Below are positions 16,397 through 24,999 of a stretch of DNA of 64,000 nucleotides, in pieces. The notes beneath the pieces were generated by a model. The model had not been told where the DNA came from and made no database searches. It worked only from the letters and a program-made list of their open reading frames with translations. The position numbers and the translations under genes were made by a program. This DNA comes from JANQMY01 sp965228775 (lineage in GTDB: Bacteria > Pseudomonadota > Alphaproteobacteria > JANQMY01): NCBI GenBank assembly GCA_965228775.1, contig OZ245840.1, positions 496,001 through 560,000 of the forward strand. Direction: 5' to 3'. Within the stretch, counting starts at the first letter, position 1. Every line of letters starts with the position of its first letter.

Positions 16397-16866
16397 TTGG
16401 TCGCTTTTGCTTTGAAGTTGTCGACCGCCGCTGACAGCTCCCTATATTCGCTGCAGCTGCCACCGCAAATGCGCGACAGGCGGTCCAGTTTCTTTTCGGC
16501 GGATTCTAAATCCTCGGAAGACAAATCTGTCTGCCCACCCCAATTCAGGGCCCGAACCTCATCGGGATCGATGGACAGGGCGATGCCAAAATACTTCTTT
16601 GCCTCCGGCAAATTGTCGGTCTGTTGATGGGAAAAGCCAAGATAGGCAAAAGCCTGCGCATTTTTTGGGTCCGCAACAGCAGCTTGCTCGAATACCGGAA
16701 TTGCATCTTCGAACTTCTTCTGTTGGATGAGGGCGATCCCGTTCCCCAACAGCACTTCCGACGCTTTCTCATACTGTTTGGTGTATTTCGCGGCAACCAC
16801 AGGCGAATACGCGCTGAAGGCCACGCCCACCGCGACAAGCAATGCTGTCAGCTTTGTTTTCGACAT
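16393..16866 (-). CDS. Exported tetratricopeptide-repeat protein
   Basis: A 157-residue protein with a signal peptide (about residues 1-26, ending PVVAA) and two or three TPR units (GNGIALIQQKKFEDAIPVFEQ, then AFAYLGFSHQQTDNLPEAKKYF). Two cysteines near the C-terminus (RICGGSCSEY) may form a disulfide. The ATG at 16866 was preferred over an in-frame TTG at 16881 because it directly begins the signal peptide. It is coupled to guaA by a four-base overlap. Its function is unknown; similar small TPR proteins occur in this position in other alphaproteobacteria as far as I recall. Confidence 0.82.
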   Translation of the reverse strand: MSKTKLTALLVAVGVAFSAYSPVVAAKYTKQYEKASEVLLGNGIALIQQKKFEDAIPVFEQAAVADPKNAQAFAYLGFSHQQTDNLPEAKKYFGIALSIDPDEVRALNWGGQTDLSSEDLESAEKKLDRLSRICGGSCSEYRELSAAVDNFKAKATN

Positions 16867-16935
16867 AAATCCACGAGCCAAAATTTAGAACGATCCCCGA
16901 TTAAACACCCAATCTTCATGCTTCACCTCATGCCG

Positions 16936-18234
16936 TCAAGAGGCGTAACCTGGGTTTTTGCGAAAAACACTAATGAAAAATCCGTCAGTATTGTGGCGCC
17001 GCGGTGAGAGCTGCAGCCCTACACTTTGGCGCTCGTTTTGCGTTACCTGCAAGCCCGCTATCTCGCCAATTTCGTGAGACGTAAGAGGGATAAACTCAGC
17101 TGCGTCAGCACCAAAAGCAGCCGCCACATCTTGGTTTTCGGCCGGCAGGAGCGAACACGTGACATAGACCAGCTTTCCACCGTCAACCACGAGACCACTG
17201 CCGAATCGAAGCAAGTCGCGCTGAATCTGTCCGTCCCGCTCTATCATCTCAGGTGATAACCACCAGCGCGCCTCAGGTCTGCGCCGCCACGTCCCGGATC
17301 CACTACACGGGGCATCCACCAATACAATATCAGCTGATCCCGCAAACTTATCCGTGAGATCCCGGCGGGACTGCTCTGTAAGCACGCGCACGTCTACATT
17401 CTCGACTCCGGCACGGTCCGCTCGGGCCCTTAGCCGTTCGAGCCTGCGGTGGTCTACGTCGCAGGCGATCAGCCGGCCGGTATTCTTCATGTCGGCGGCC
17501 AATTGAAGCGTTTTGCCGCCCGCTCCCGCCGCTAGGTCTATGACTGTCATTCCAGGTTGAGCCCCACAAACGCGGCCTGCGATCTGCGACCCCAGATCCT
17601 GAATTTCGAACCAGCCATCCTTGTATTCTTTGGTCGTCAGCAACTGGGTGTCCGAAGCGAGGCTGAGTGCCTCGGATGCGCCACCCAAAGCCACCACCTC
17701 GATACCGTGGCTTGCCAAGCCTTTTTGCAGCTTATCGCGCGATACTTTGAGTGTATTGGCCCGAATATGCAGGGGCGCCCGCCCCGACATAACGCCAAGC
17801 TCATGCGCCAGATCTTTTCCAAACTGTTGTCGTAACTGAGGCATCAGCCATTCCGGAACGTTGAGGGCCACCCATTCCGGCCGCTCCGCAAGAACCTCGG
17901 CAGACAAAAGCGCCTGTTCAGCCTCAGAAAGTGAGCTTGGCGCGTATCTCTGCCCACTGAACAATTCCTGCACCTCTGCCAGGGACCTGTTTTCGCGCCA
18001 ATGCAAGAGCCCCGCCACCAAGACTCTTGGCGGTGCGTCCGGTGCCCGCCACCGCAATTCGCTCAAGTTACGAAAAACCTGAAAAACCATCTCCTTGATG
18101 GCAGCCCGGTCTTTCGAACCGGCGTAGCGATGGTGCCGGGCCCAATTGCGGAAGTAGTCGTCGAAACGCACTTGCTTGCCGAGCACATCCTCCAGAATGT
18201 CGATGGCCGCTTGAATACGGGCACTAGGGGTCAC
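16936..18234 (-). CDS. rsmB: 16S rRNA m5C methyltransferase RsmB-like
   Basis: A 432-residue RNA cytosine-5 methyltransferase of the RsmB/NSUN family. An N-terminal NusB-like RNA-binding region (about 1-140) precedes the SAM-binding core (VIDLAAGAGGKTLQLAA). Both signature cysteines are present: DAPCSGSGTWRRRPE and YVTCSLLPAEN. RsmB modifies C967 of 16S rRNA in E. coli. It lies between guaB and the TPR gene with short gaps (45 bp after guaB). The family is certain; the exact target base is inferred. Confidence 0.9.
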   Translation of the reverse strand: MTPSARIQAAIDILEDVLGKQVRFDDYFRNWARHHRYAGSKDRAAIKEMVFQVFRNLSELRWRAPDAPPRVLVAGLLHWRENRSLAEVQELFSGQRYAPSSLSEAEQALLSAEVLAERPEWVALNVPEWLMPQLRQQFGKDLAHELGVMSGRAPLHIRANTLKVSRDKLQKGLASHGIEVVALGGASEALSLASDTQLLTTKEYKDGWFEIQDLGSQIAGRVCGAQPGMTVIDLAAGAGGKTLQLAADMKNTGRLIACDVDHRRLERLRARADRAGVENVDVRVLTEQSRRDLTDKFAGSADIVLVDAPCSGSGTWRRRPEARWWLSPEMIERDGQIQRDLLRFGSGLVVDGGKLVYVTCSLLPAENQDVAAAFGADAAEFIPLTSHEIGEIAGLQVTQNERQSVGLQLSPRRHNTDGFFISVFRKNPGYAS

Positions 18235-18279
18235 ATTTCTATCCGTCTACGCATCAAACGCGAACCATGCCGATACAAC

Positions 18280-19758
18280 TCACGACGATGCGGGATAATT
18301 CGGTGGCTCCCGTGTAATTGACACATCGTGCACATGGCTTTCGCGCAAGGATGCGGAAGAAATCCGCATAAAGACGGCATTCTTTTGAAGCGTCTCAATA
18401 TCGGCACAACCCGTATATCCCATCGCGGCGCGCAGCCCGCCAACAAGCTGATGGACAATACCGCTTAGCGGGCCTTTGAAAGGCACCTGTCCTTCAACGC
18501 CTTCCGGCACAAGCTTCAGATTGTCTTTCACATCCTGCTGGAAATAACGGTCGGCGGACCCACGTGCCATGGCGCCCACGGAGCCCATGCCGCGATAGGC
18601 TTTGTAGCTTCGGCCTTGATACAGAACCACTTCGCCGGGGCTTTCTTCCGTTCCCGCAAATAGGGAGCCGATCATGGCGCAATCCGCACCTGCGGCAATG
18701 GCCTTTGCCAAGTCACCCGAAAATTTGATCCCACCATCGGAGATAACGGGCACGTTCTCCCGGCGGGCCACTTCTACCGTGTCCATCACGGCGGTCAACT
18801 GAGGCACGCCAACGCCTGCGACAATCCGCGTTGTGCAAATCGACCCCGGACCAATACCGACCTTGATGGCATCCGCGCCTGCATCGATAAGGGCCCGCGC
18901 GGCTTCCGCCGTCGCCACATTGCCTGCGACCACCTGAGCGTAGTTGCTGGTCTTCTTGATACGCGATACCGCATCGGTCACACGGCTGGAATGGCCATGG
19001 GCCGTATCGACCACCACGATATCCGCCCCCGCGGCTAAAAGTGCTTCGGTTCGGGCGAAACCTTCGTTACCCACTGTCGTCGCGGCTCCCACACGCAGGC
19101 GCCCGGCACTGTCTTTACAGGCATTCGGGTGCTGCTGTGCTTTCTCCATATCCTTGACCGTGATCAGACCGATACAACGATAATCGCTATCCACTACCAG
19201 CAATTTTTCGATGCGGTATTTGTGAAGCAGCCGCTTTGCTTCGTCGCGATCGACCGTTTCCCGAACCGTAACCAAGTTTTCTTTGGTCATAAGCTCTGAG
19301 ACCGGCTGTGCTGGATCACTGGCAAAACGAACATCACGGTTTGTCAGTATACCAACCAAGCGGCCCGGCAGACTGCTGTCTCCTTGATCGTCGACGACCG
19401 GAATCCCGGAAATCTTATGCACCTGCATAAGTTCCAGCGCCTCCGCGAGTGACCGGTCCGGGGTAATGGTGACTGGATTGATGACCATTCCCGATTCGAA
19501 CTTTTTGACCTGGTGGACTTTTTCCGCCTGCTCTTCGGGCGACATATTGCGGTGAATAATGCCCATGCCGCCAAGCTGCGCCATCGCGATCGCCAAACGC
19601 GACTCGGTCACCGTGTCCATTGCGGCGGACAGCAATGGGATACCCAGCTCTATCTCGCGCGTGACGCGCGACTTCGTTTGGACCTCGGTGGGAAGCACAC
19701 TTGAGGCGGCAGGTTGGAGAAGAACATCGTCAAATGTTAAGCCTTCACGAATCTCCAA
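18280..19758 (-). CDS. guaB: Inosine-5'-monophosphate dehydrogenase
   Basis: A 492-residue enzyme that oxidises IMP to XMP with NAD+, the committed step to GMP. The catalytic loop GSICTTR carries the active-site cysteine; two CBS domains (about residues 95-210) are inserted in the barrel; the GGIKFSGDLAKAIAAGAD phosphate-binding region is intact. The start is TTG at 19758 behind a strong AAGGAGGT. It is the first gene of the series ending in guaA, so the two GMP-branch enzymes are probably co-transcribed. Confidence 0.97.
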   Translation of the reverse strand: MEIREGLTFDDVLLQPAASSVLPTEVQTKSRVTREIELGIPLLSAAMDTVTESRLAIAMAQLGGMGIIHRNMSPEEQAEKVHQVKKFESGMVINPVTITPDRSLAEALELMQVHKISGIPVVDDQGDSSLPGRLVGILTNRDVRFASDPAQPVSELMTKENLVTVRETVDRDEAKRLLHKYRIEKLLVVDSDYRCIGLITVKDMEKAQQHPNACKDSAGRLRVGAATTVGNEGFARTEALLAAGADIVVVDTAHGHSSRVTDAVSRIKKTSNYAQVVAGNVATAEAARALIDAGADAIKVGIGPGSICTTRIVAGVGVPQLTAVMDTVEVARRENVPVISDGGIKFSGDLAKAIAAGADCAMIGSLFAGTEESPGEVVLYQGRSYKAYRGMGSVGAMARGSADRYFQQDVKDNLKLVPEGVEGQVPFKGPLSGIVHQLVGGLRAAMGYTGCADIETLQKNAVFMRISSASLRESHVHDVSITREPPNYPASS

Positions 19759-19933
19759 GCGCGTACCTCCTTATTTGGATGGCCCGAGGGCATAACACCT
19801 TCGCCTTCGGAAAGCAAAGCCCTGCCGTTGCATTCAGATCACGATTAACAGAAGAAATGGGGCTAAGACCCTATTTGGCAAGAATTCTAAGGGATCCGGG
19901 GCAATTTCGGGGATGTGTCGCGCCCTTCTATAC

Positions 19934-20647
19934 CTAATTCGCCCCTTTGAAGCCCGTGGCCACCACATAGAGTTCTGCGGACCCAGCCCGACTCGCTTTG
20001 GGCTTTACGTGGCGCACGGCCAGGAATTGCCGTTTCATTTGATCCAGCAGATCGCGTTCCGATCCACCTTGGAAGACTTTCGCCACAAATGTGCCGCCGG
20101 GATGCAAACACTCAACAGCGAATTCCAGCGCGGCTTCGCAAAGCCCAATGATCCGCAAATGGTCTGTTTTGCGGTGGCCGGTGGTGGCAGGCGCCATGTC
20201 CGACAGGACCACGTCCACCTTGCCGTTCAGCAACTTCGTAAGGCGGTCGGGCGCGTCCGGGTCCATGAAGTCCATCTGCACCACTTGCGCCCCGGGGATC
20301 GGATCCATCTCCAAAATATCGATCCCGGTGATCTGGGTATTGTCATCGCTGCCCACACGCTCGACTGCCACTTGCGTCCACCCGCCCGGCGCCGCCCCAA
20401 GATCCAGCACACGAGCATGTTTCTTTAGGAATTTGTATTTGTCATCCAGCTCCAACAGTTTGAAGGCAGAACGTGAACGGTACCCCGCACGCTTGGCGGC
20501 CGCGACAAACGGATCATTGAGCTGACGCTCCAGCCATAGCGTTGAAGACAAGCGCCGCCCCTTGGCCGTTTTGACACGAACCTTAAGGTCGCGACCTGCC
20601 GGGGTGGCGGTGCCACGTTTACCGCTTTTGCCCTTTTTTGCTGGCAT
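19934..20647 (-). CDS. rlmE: 23S rRNA 2'-O-methyltransferase RlmE (FtsJ/RrmJ)
   Basis: A 237-residue SAM-dependent RNA methyltransferase. Motif I VLDLGAAPGGWTQVAVE, the LSDMAPATTG segment and FVAKVFQGG supply the K-D-K-E catalytic set of the RrmJ family. The N-terminus is basic (KKGKSGKRG), suited to rRNA binding. RlmE methylates U2552 in the 23S A-loop and is needed for efficient 50S assembly. The upstream Ppx/GppA gene is on the same strand, 41 bp away; this pair is common in alphaproteobacteria. Confidence 0.95.
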   Translation of the reverse strand: MPAKKGKSGKRGTATPAGRDLKVRVKTAKGRRLSSTLWLERQLNDPFVAAAKRAGYRSRSAFKLLELDDKYKFLKKHARVLDLGAAPGGWTQVAVERVGSDDNTQITGIDILEMDPIPGAQVVQMDFMDPDAPDRLTKLLNGKVDVVLSDMAPATTGHRKTDHLRIIGLCEAALEFAVECLHPGGTFVAKVFQGGSERDLLDQMKRQFLAVRHVKPKASRAGSAELYVVATGFKGAN

Positions 20648-20688
20648 GGATATTGTCTTCAGAGTGTCAGAAAGCGCGGACTATACGC

Positions 20689-21864
20689 CTAACTGGCGCC
20701 TGCGGGTACCGTCAAATGGGCACCGATGGAAATTTGTTTTTCGTCCTGAGACGGATAATGCAGCTGATCGGCGGTTTCCATCAGCGCGACCAGCATTCCT
20801 TCACGCAAACCCCGGTCCGCCACACGCAAACGCTCGCACGGCCAATGATGATTGATCGCTTCCAGAATGGCACACCCAGCCACCACCAAGTCCGCTCTTT
20901 CCCGGCCAACACAGGGCTCGGCCACGCGGGATTGAAAATCCATCTCTGATAGTCGGCGAGCCACCGACATTACATCATCGAATGTGATCCATTTTCCGTC
21001 GACGCGCCGCCGGTCATACCGTTTCAATTCCATATGAACGCCGGCAATCGTGGTCACTGTGCCCGACGTCCCCACCATGTGGAACGGGCGGCTTTTGTCG
21101 AAGGGGCCCAACTCACTGGCAAACTTCGCCAAATGAGGCACCACGAAATCGACCATGGTTTGGTAGACCTCGCTTGGAATATTGTGGCCACCGAAACGCT
21201 CCGCCAGGGAGATCACACCGATCGGAATAGAGGTCCAGGCTTTGATCGTCACCGGTACATTGCCTGTGGGCTCATGCTCTAAATCCAGCCAGATCAGTTC
21301 CGTACTGCCACCGCCGATGTCGAAGACCAGCGCGGCATCGCATTCTTTATCGACCAACGGCCAGCAACCGGCAACGGCGAGTTTCGCTTCTTCGCTTGGG
21401 GTAATGATGTCGAGTTCGAGGCCGGTTTCTTCGCGCACCCGGTCAATAAACTCAGCGCCATTAGCCGCCTTCCGGCAGGCTTCTGTCGCGACACATCTGT
21501 TGAGGGTGACGCCTCTCTTACGCATTTTGTTTGCGCAGATCGAAAGGGCTTCCAGCGCCCGCTCCATGGCGGCGGCGGAAAGCTCACCATTTTGGTCAAG
21601 GCCCTCGCCCAATCGGACAATCCGCGAGAACGAGTCGATCACGCGGAAGCCTTTCTTGTCAGGCTTTGCCACAAGCAGGCGGCAATTGTTGGTACCAAGA
21701 TCAAGCGCGGAGTAGATATGCCCCCAACGCCCATTTGTAGCGCCGGTGCCGCCATCTTTCGCTGCGGCGAAACCATTCCGACCGTTCCCAGCCTTGTGGC
21801 CAGGTCCATCACCGGACGATCCTAAGAATTTCCGTTTACCGCGCACGCTCTTAAGTCTAGGCAC
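20689..21864 (-). CDS. Ppx/GppA family exopolyphosphatase/pppGpp phosphatase
   Basis: A 391-residue member of the actin-like ATPase fold group. The first phosphate loop is LDLGTNNCRLLV and the second is FDIGGGSTELIW. The conserved acidic EATEACRKA-type segment is present. The first ~48 residues are a low-complexity basic/Gly-rich extension before the fold. The family hydrolyses polyphosphate or pppGpp; which one cannot be told from the sequence. It precedes rlmE on the same strand. Confidence 0.9.
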   Translation of the reverse strand: MPRLKSVRGKRKFLGSSGDGPGHKAGNGRNGFAAAKDGGTGATNGRWGHIYSALDLGTNNCRLLVAKPDKKGFRVIDSFSRIVRLGEGLDQNGELSAAAMERALEALSICANKMRKRGVTLNRCVATEACRKAANGAEFIDRVREETGLELDIITPSEEAKLAVAGCWPLVDKECDAALVFDIGGGSTELIWLDLEHEPTGNVPVTIKAWTSIPIGVISLAERFGGHNIPSEVYQTMVDFVVPHLAKFASELGPFDKSRPFHMVGTSGTVTTIAGVHMELKRYDRRRVDGKWITFDDVMSVARRLSEMDFQSRVAEPCVGRERADLVVAGCAILEAINHHWPCERLRVADRGLREGMLVALMETADQLHYPSQDEKQISIGAHLTVPAGAS

Positions 21865-22086
21865 TGCACCCCAGCATGCCTAAACCCCCCAATTTTGCCG
21901 TTATGACAGTGTACCAGTTTGAGACAGATGAAGAAACGGGGCCTTTTCATGTTTCTCGGAATATGGTTGACGCCGCCAAAACCGGCAAAAATCTCAAGAA
22001 ATCTGCCCAAATAAGCGCCAAAGGAAGGAGTTTACCCGTTTTTGAGATCTGCCCTGGAAACTAAAGGGGCCTGGAGGACGTGATTG

Positions 22087-22173
22087 ATGACATTTCATGA
22101 CCCAGCCCCAGAGTACCCCCGCCAATTGCGCGGCCCAGTCCCCTATTGCCTGACATCCGGAGCAGGCCGGTGA
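22087..22173 (+). CDS. Possible 28-residue leader ORF
   Basis: An ATG at 22087 with GGAGG at 22073-22077 (nine bases between) opens a 28-codon reading frame whose TGA overlaps the GTG of the next tiny ORF (GTGA). The peptide is Pro-rich with no membrane segment. It could be a leader peptide that couples translation to the downstream membrane microprotein, or chance. Confidence 0.35.
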   Translation: MTFHDPAPEYPRQLRGPVPYCLTSGAGR

Positions 22174-22271
22174 GAGGCCCTGCTAAAAACCGTCCTTGGT
22201 CGACCTTTCTGAACCTGCTGATCTTGGGATCGGCGTTCTTCTTCCTATTCGCTTACACCTATCCGGGTTAG
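22170..22271 (+). CDS. Possible 33-residue single-pass membrane microprotein
   Basis: A GTG at 22170 with GGAG at 22159-22162 (seven bases between) opens a 33-residue frame: a basic N-terminus (MRGPAKNRPW), then a hydrophobic helix (FLNLLILGSAFFFLFAY) and a short tail. The start overlaps the stop of the preceding 28-codon ORF by four bases. The charge pattern and signals are typical of bacterial membrane microproteins, but I recognise no family. Confidence 0.42.
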   Translation: MRGPAKNRPWSTFLNLLILGSAFFFLFAYTYPG

Positions 22272-22409
22272 AAGCCATCACGTATGCCAGCAAACATTGT
22301 TGGCGCCAACGCAAAGGCGTTACCGTCCTCTAGCACATAAGCGCAATGGCCCCTCTGTTTCACACACATAGATGTTCCGGGAACAGATATTCCCTAATGA
22401 AAGATCAGG

Positions 22410-22988
22410 CTATCGGATCGAAACCGGGTTGAACCGAAAACCGTATCGCAATCCAATACTGTCGCTGCCTTCATTCGCCTGGCAGGCCGTCGCGTTGGAC
22501 ATATGGTCAAGCAGTACGGAGATATTGTGCCGTTCCGACAAATTGTACCCAACAGAAAAGCTGCCCCGAATGAGAACGCTGCATCCAAGCACCTTACGGC
22601 TTTCAAGTTCGGCCGCGATGGTCGGGCTCGTGACGCCATCGTGATAGACCGCCCCTAGACCAAGTTCGAGGAATAGCCGCCGCTCGGTCTCAAAATCCCA
22701 GGTGAAGCCGCCATAGAACCGGTTGGTATCGCCCGCACTGTTCAGCGCAAAGCCCGCATGCGGGCGAGGCACCAAGGCGTGCCGCTTCGGCTTTTTGAAG
22801 AGAACTTCAGCGTTGAAATCCACGCCGTCCTCTTCTTTGTCTGCAAATGGTCCCACATCGTGAGCCAACAGGCCCACGCGCAGCTCAGAGATGATGTATT
22901 GATCGGCTTTCAAAGGCCCTGCCCAACCAAAGCCCAACGACGAGACAAAAATGGCGGCCGCCAAAGTCCGCCACCCCAGAAAACGCAT
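22410..22988 (-). CDS. PagL-like lipid A 3-O-deacylase / acyloxyacyl hydrolase
   Basis: A 192-residue outer-membrane protein with a signal peptide (about 1-28) and eight-stranded-barrel-like alternation. The C-terminal block HMSNATACQANEGSDSIGLR carries the His-x-Ser pair and a downstream Glu of PagL-type active sites, followed by YGFRF. PagL enzymes remove an acyl chain from lipid A at the outer membrane surface. The spacing from Ser to Glu (9) differs from what I recall for Pseudomonas PagL, so exact activity is uncertain. It stands alone. Confidence 0.78.
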   Translation of the reverse strand: MRFLGWRTLAAAIFVSSLGFGWAGPLKADQYIISELRVGLLAHDVGPFADKEEDGVDFNAEVLFKKPKRHALVPRPHAGFALNSAGDTNRFYGGFTWDFETERRLFLELGLGAVYHDGVTSPTIAAELESRKVLGCSVLIRGSFSVGYNLSERHNISVLLDHMSNATACQANEGSDSIGLRYGFRFNPVSIR

Positions 22989-23307
22989 GCTCCAACCCCG
23001 TTTCGCGCGCTAGAACGAGCGCCCAACGTTGATCATTAACCACTTTTTTGCCCCGCAAGCCGTCATACTCGCAAAGCCCGAAAACCCGAGCAAGCCACGA
23101 TTGCAGGACGCGCATTCACATTTTGATGTGCGCGACAAATCTGCGCAGAAGCAAATAAGACGCTTGGTAACCCTTGAAATGCTATATCGGCCCTATATAT
23201 CGGTCTGATAGATCTACGTTCAGCGTGTATTTCGCGCGCCTACTACGCGTCATAGTGTGGAAACCCCTAGGTGACGCGGCGCAAATTTGAGGTCCGGAAC
23301 CGGAACC
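22989..23307. other. Divergent intergenic region upstream of the PadR gene
   Basis: No gene seen. TATATCGG occurs twice (23183-23190 and 23196-23203), 13 bp apart, about 105 bp before the PadR start, and may belong to a PadR-controlled promoter. This is only a suggestion from position. Confidence 0.3.
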
Positions 23308-23874
23308 ATGGAAGTAAAAACCCTGTGTCTTGGCGTCTTAACCCTTGGCGATGCCAGTGGTTACGAAATCAAGAAAGCCTTCGAGGACAGCCCTGTGGGC
23401 GACTTCACGGGCGCGAGTTATGGCTCGATCTATCCTGCGTTGACAAAACTGACGGAGGAAGGGCTCGTCACGTGTGAAGCCCATTCCCAAGAAGGACGGC
23501 CGGACAAGAAAGTCTATTCAATTACGCCGGCCGGCAAACAAAGCTTCATAGAGGCCATGTCGACCTCTCCGTCGGAAGATAAGTACCGGTCGGAATTCGC
23601 CTTCATGATGCTGTTCGCCGATTTGATGAGCCCGGAACAAGTGTCTCGCCTGATCGACCTTCAGATCCTCCGGTACCGGCAGAAGCAATCTGAGGACCGG
23701 GTGCGTTTGATCAAACCAGAGTCGAACGCGGCTCAGTTTCTTGAAGGGTACGGCCAAGCGGTGTTTGAGGCCGCAATCGAATATTTGGAGAATAACCGGC
23801 ATTTGGTGGAAGAACGCGCAAACAACTTTTCAAAAGATGTTGAGACATCGCCAAAAGCCACTGCAGTCGTTTAA
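23308..23874 (+). CDS. PadR-family transcriptional regulator
   Basis: A 188-residue regulator. The winged helix at about residues 1-85 has the family pattern MEVKTLCLGVLTLGDASGYE, SYGSIYPALTKLTEEGLV and KVYSITPAGKQ; the C-terminal helical domain follows (about 95-175). PadR proteins usually repress efflux or detoxification genes. The ATG at 23308 matches the usual PadR N-terminus; an in-frame TTG at 23287 is less likely. The membrane fusion protein gene starts six bases after its stop, so it is the first gene of the RND operon. Confidence 0.92.
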   Translation: MEVKTLCLGVLTLGDASGYEIKKAFEDSPVGDFTGASYGSIYPALTKLTEEGLVTCEAHSQEGRPDKKVYSITPAGKQSFIEAMSTSPSEDKYRSEFAFMMLFADLMSPEQVSRLIDLQILRYRQKQSEDRVRLIKPESNAAQFLEGYGQAVFEAAIEYLENNRHLVEERANNFSKDVETSPKATAVV

Positions 23875-23880
23875 TTTGAA

Positions 23881-24999
23881 ATGCTCAATGAACTCATAAA
23901 AAGCTTGAAGAATTGGCGGATTAACTCGTCGATCGTTATTTCGGCGACCATCCTGCTTGTGGTCTTCGTCTGGATTTTCTCCGGCCAAATTTTCGGCAAC
24001 AGCGCGAATTCCGCAGACGATGCCGCCGTCAATGCAGAACAAGAAGTAATCATTCCGTCCGTGCGGGTACGGACCATTACGGCTGAAAAGCGTCAGGCGG
24101 ATGTTACCGTACGCGGCCGCACGGAAGCTATTCGCAAGGTCGATGTGCGGGCACGCACAAATGGGCCTGTTGTCGCCCTTCATGTGGAAAAAGGCGCGTT
24201 GGTCAAAGAAGGCGACCCGATCTGCGAACTGAAGGTTGACGCCCGCGAAGCGGAGATGGAAAAAGCGAATGCGCTCGTCCGTCAGCGAGAGCTTGAATAT
24301 AACGGGTCAAAGAAGCTGAAGGCCAAAGGCGTTCGCTCCGAAACTCAGGTTGCTGCGGACAAAGCGGCTTTTGAAACGGCCAAGGCAGAAGCGCTTGCCA
24401 TGGCGCTCGAACTTGAAAACCTCAAGATGACAGCACCGTTTGATGGCATCGTGGATGCACGCCCCGTGGAAGTGGGCGACTTGATGGCCATCAACAATAT
24501 CTGTGCGACCGTTGTCGATATCGATCCAATGCTGGTCGTGGGACAAGTTTCCGAGAATGTTGTGAACTCGTTGCGCGTGGGCTCTCAAGGCCGTGCCAAT
24601 CTGATCACCGGCGAAGAGCTGACCGGCCGCATCCGCTTCGTGTCATCCAGCGCCGATGAAGCAACGCGCACGTTCCGTGTTGAATTGGAAGTGCCGAACG
24701 AAGAGGGCATGGTGCGCGACGGCATCACGGCCGAAATCTATGTGCCGGTAAAGTCCGTGGACGCCCATTTGGTGTCGCCTGCAATTCTGGTTTTCAATGC
24801 GCAGGGCATCGTCGGCATTCGGCATATCAACAAAGACAATATTGTGCAGTTCCAGGAGATCGAGATCCTATCCGACAGCCCAAAGGGCGCGTGGGTAACC
24901 GGTCTGCCGGCAAAAGCAACAATCATTACCGTTGGGCAGGAATTCGTTTCGGAAGGTCAAAAGGTCGAGCCGACATTCGAAAGTGAGCCCGCCGCATGA
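23881..24999 (+). CDS. RND efflux periplasmic adaptor (membrane fusion protein)
   Basis: A 372-residue HlyD/AcrA-type adaptor anchored by one N-terminal membrane helix (about residues 18-38), with no lipobox. Order: lipoyl half (TEAIRKVDVRARTNGPVVAL), short alpha-hairpin (about 120-170), second lipoyl half (MTAPFDGIVDARPVEVGDL), beta-barrel and membrane-proximal domain. It would link the inner-membrane RND pump to an outer-membrane channel, none of which is encoded nearby. Its stop overlaps the first permease start (ATGA). Confidence 0.93.
   Translation: MLNELIKSLKNWRINSSIVISATILLVVFVWIFSGQIFGNSANSADDAAVNAEQEVIIPSVRVRTITAEKRQADVTVRGRTEAIRKVDVRARTNGPVVALHVEKGALVKEGDPICELKVDAREAEMEKANALVRQRELEYNGSKKLKAKGVRSETQVAADKAAFETAKAEALAMALELENLKMTAPFDGIVDARPVEVGDLMAINNICATVVDIDPMLVVGQVSENVVNSLRVGSQGRANLITGEELTGRIRFVSSSADEATRTFRVELEVPNEEGMVRDGITAEIYVPVKSVDAHLVSPAILVFNAQGIVGIRHINKDNIVQFQEIEILSDSPKGAWVTGLPAKATIITVGQEFVSEGQKVEPTFESEPAA

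Larger units (their letters stand above)
21865..22409. other. 545-bp region between ppx/gppA and the PagL-like gene
   Basis: It holds two tiny coupled ORFs (22087-22271), described separately, and otherwise no gene I can support. No clear promoter or terminator was found. Confidence 0.5.

Noticed and set aside
19759..19933. Possible purine riboswitch or leader upstream of guaB
   Set aside because: Read for the conserved purine-aptamer elements and a terminator/antiterminator pair; none seen.
21876..22064. 62-codon plus-strand ORF upstream of the tiny coupled ORFs
   Set aside because: No convincing ribosome site and no recognisable sequence; it could be real but nothing supports it beyond being open.
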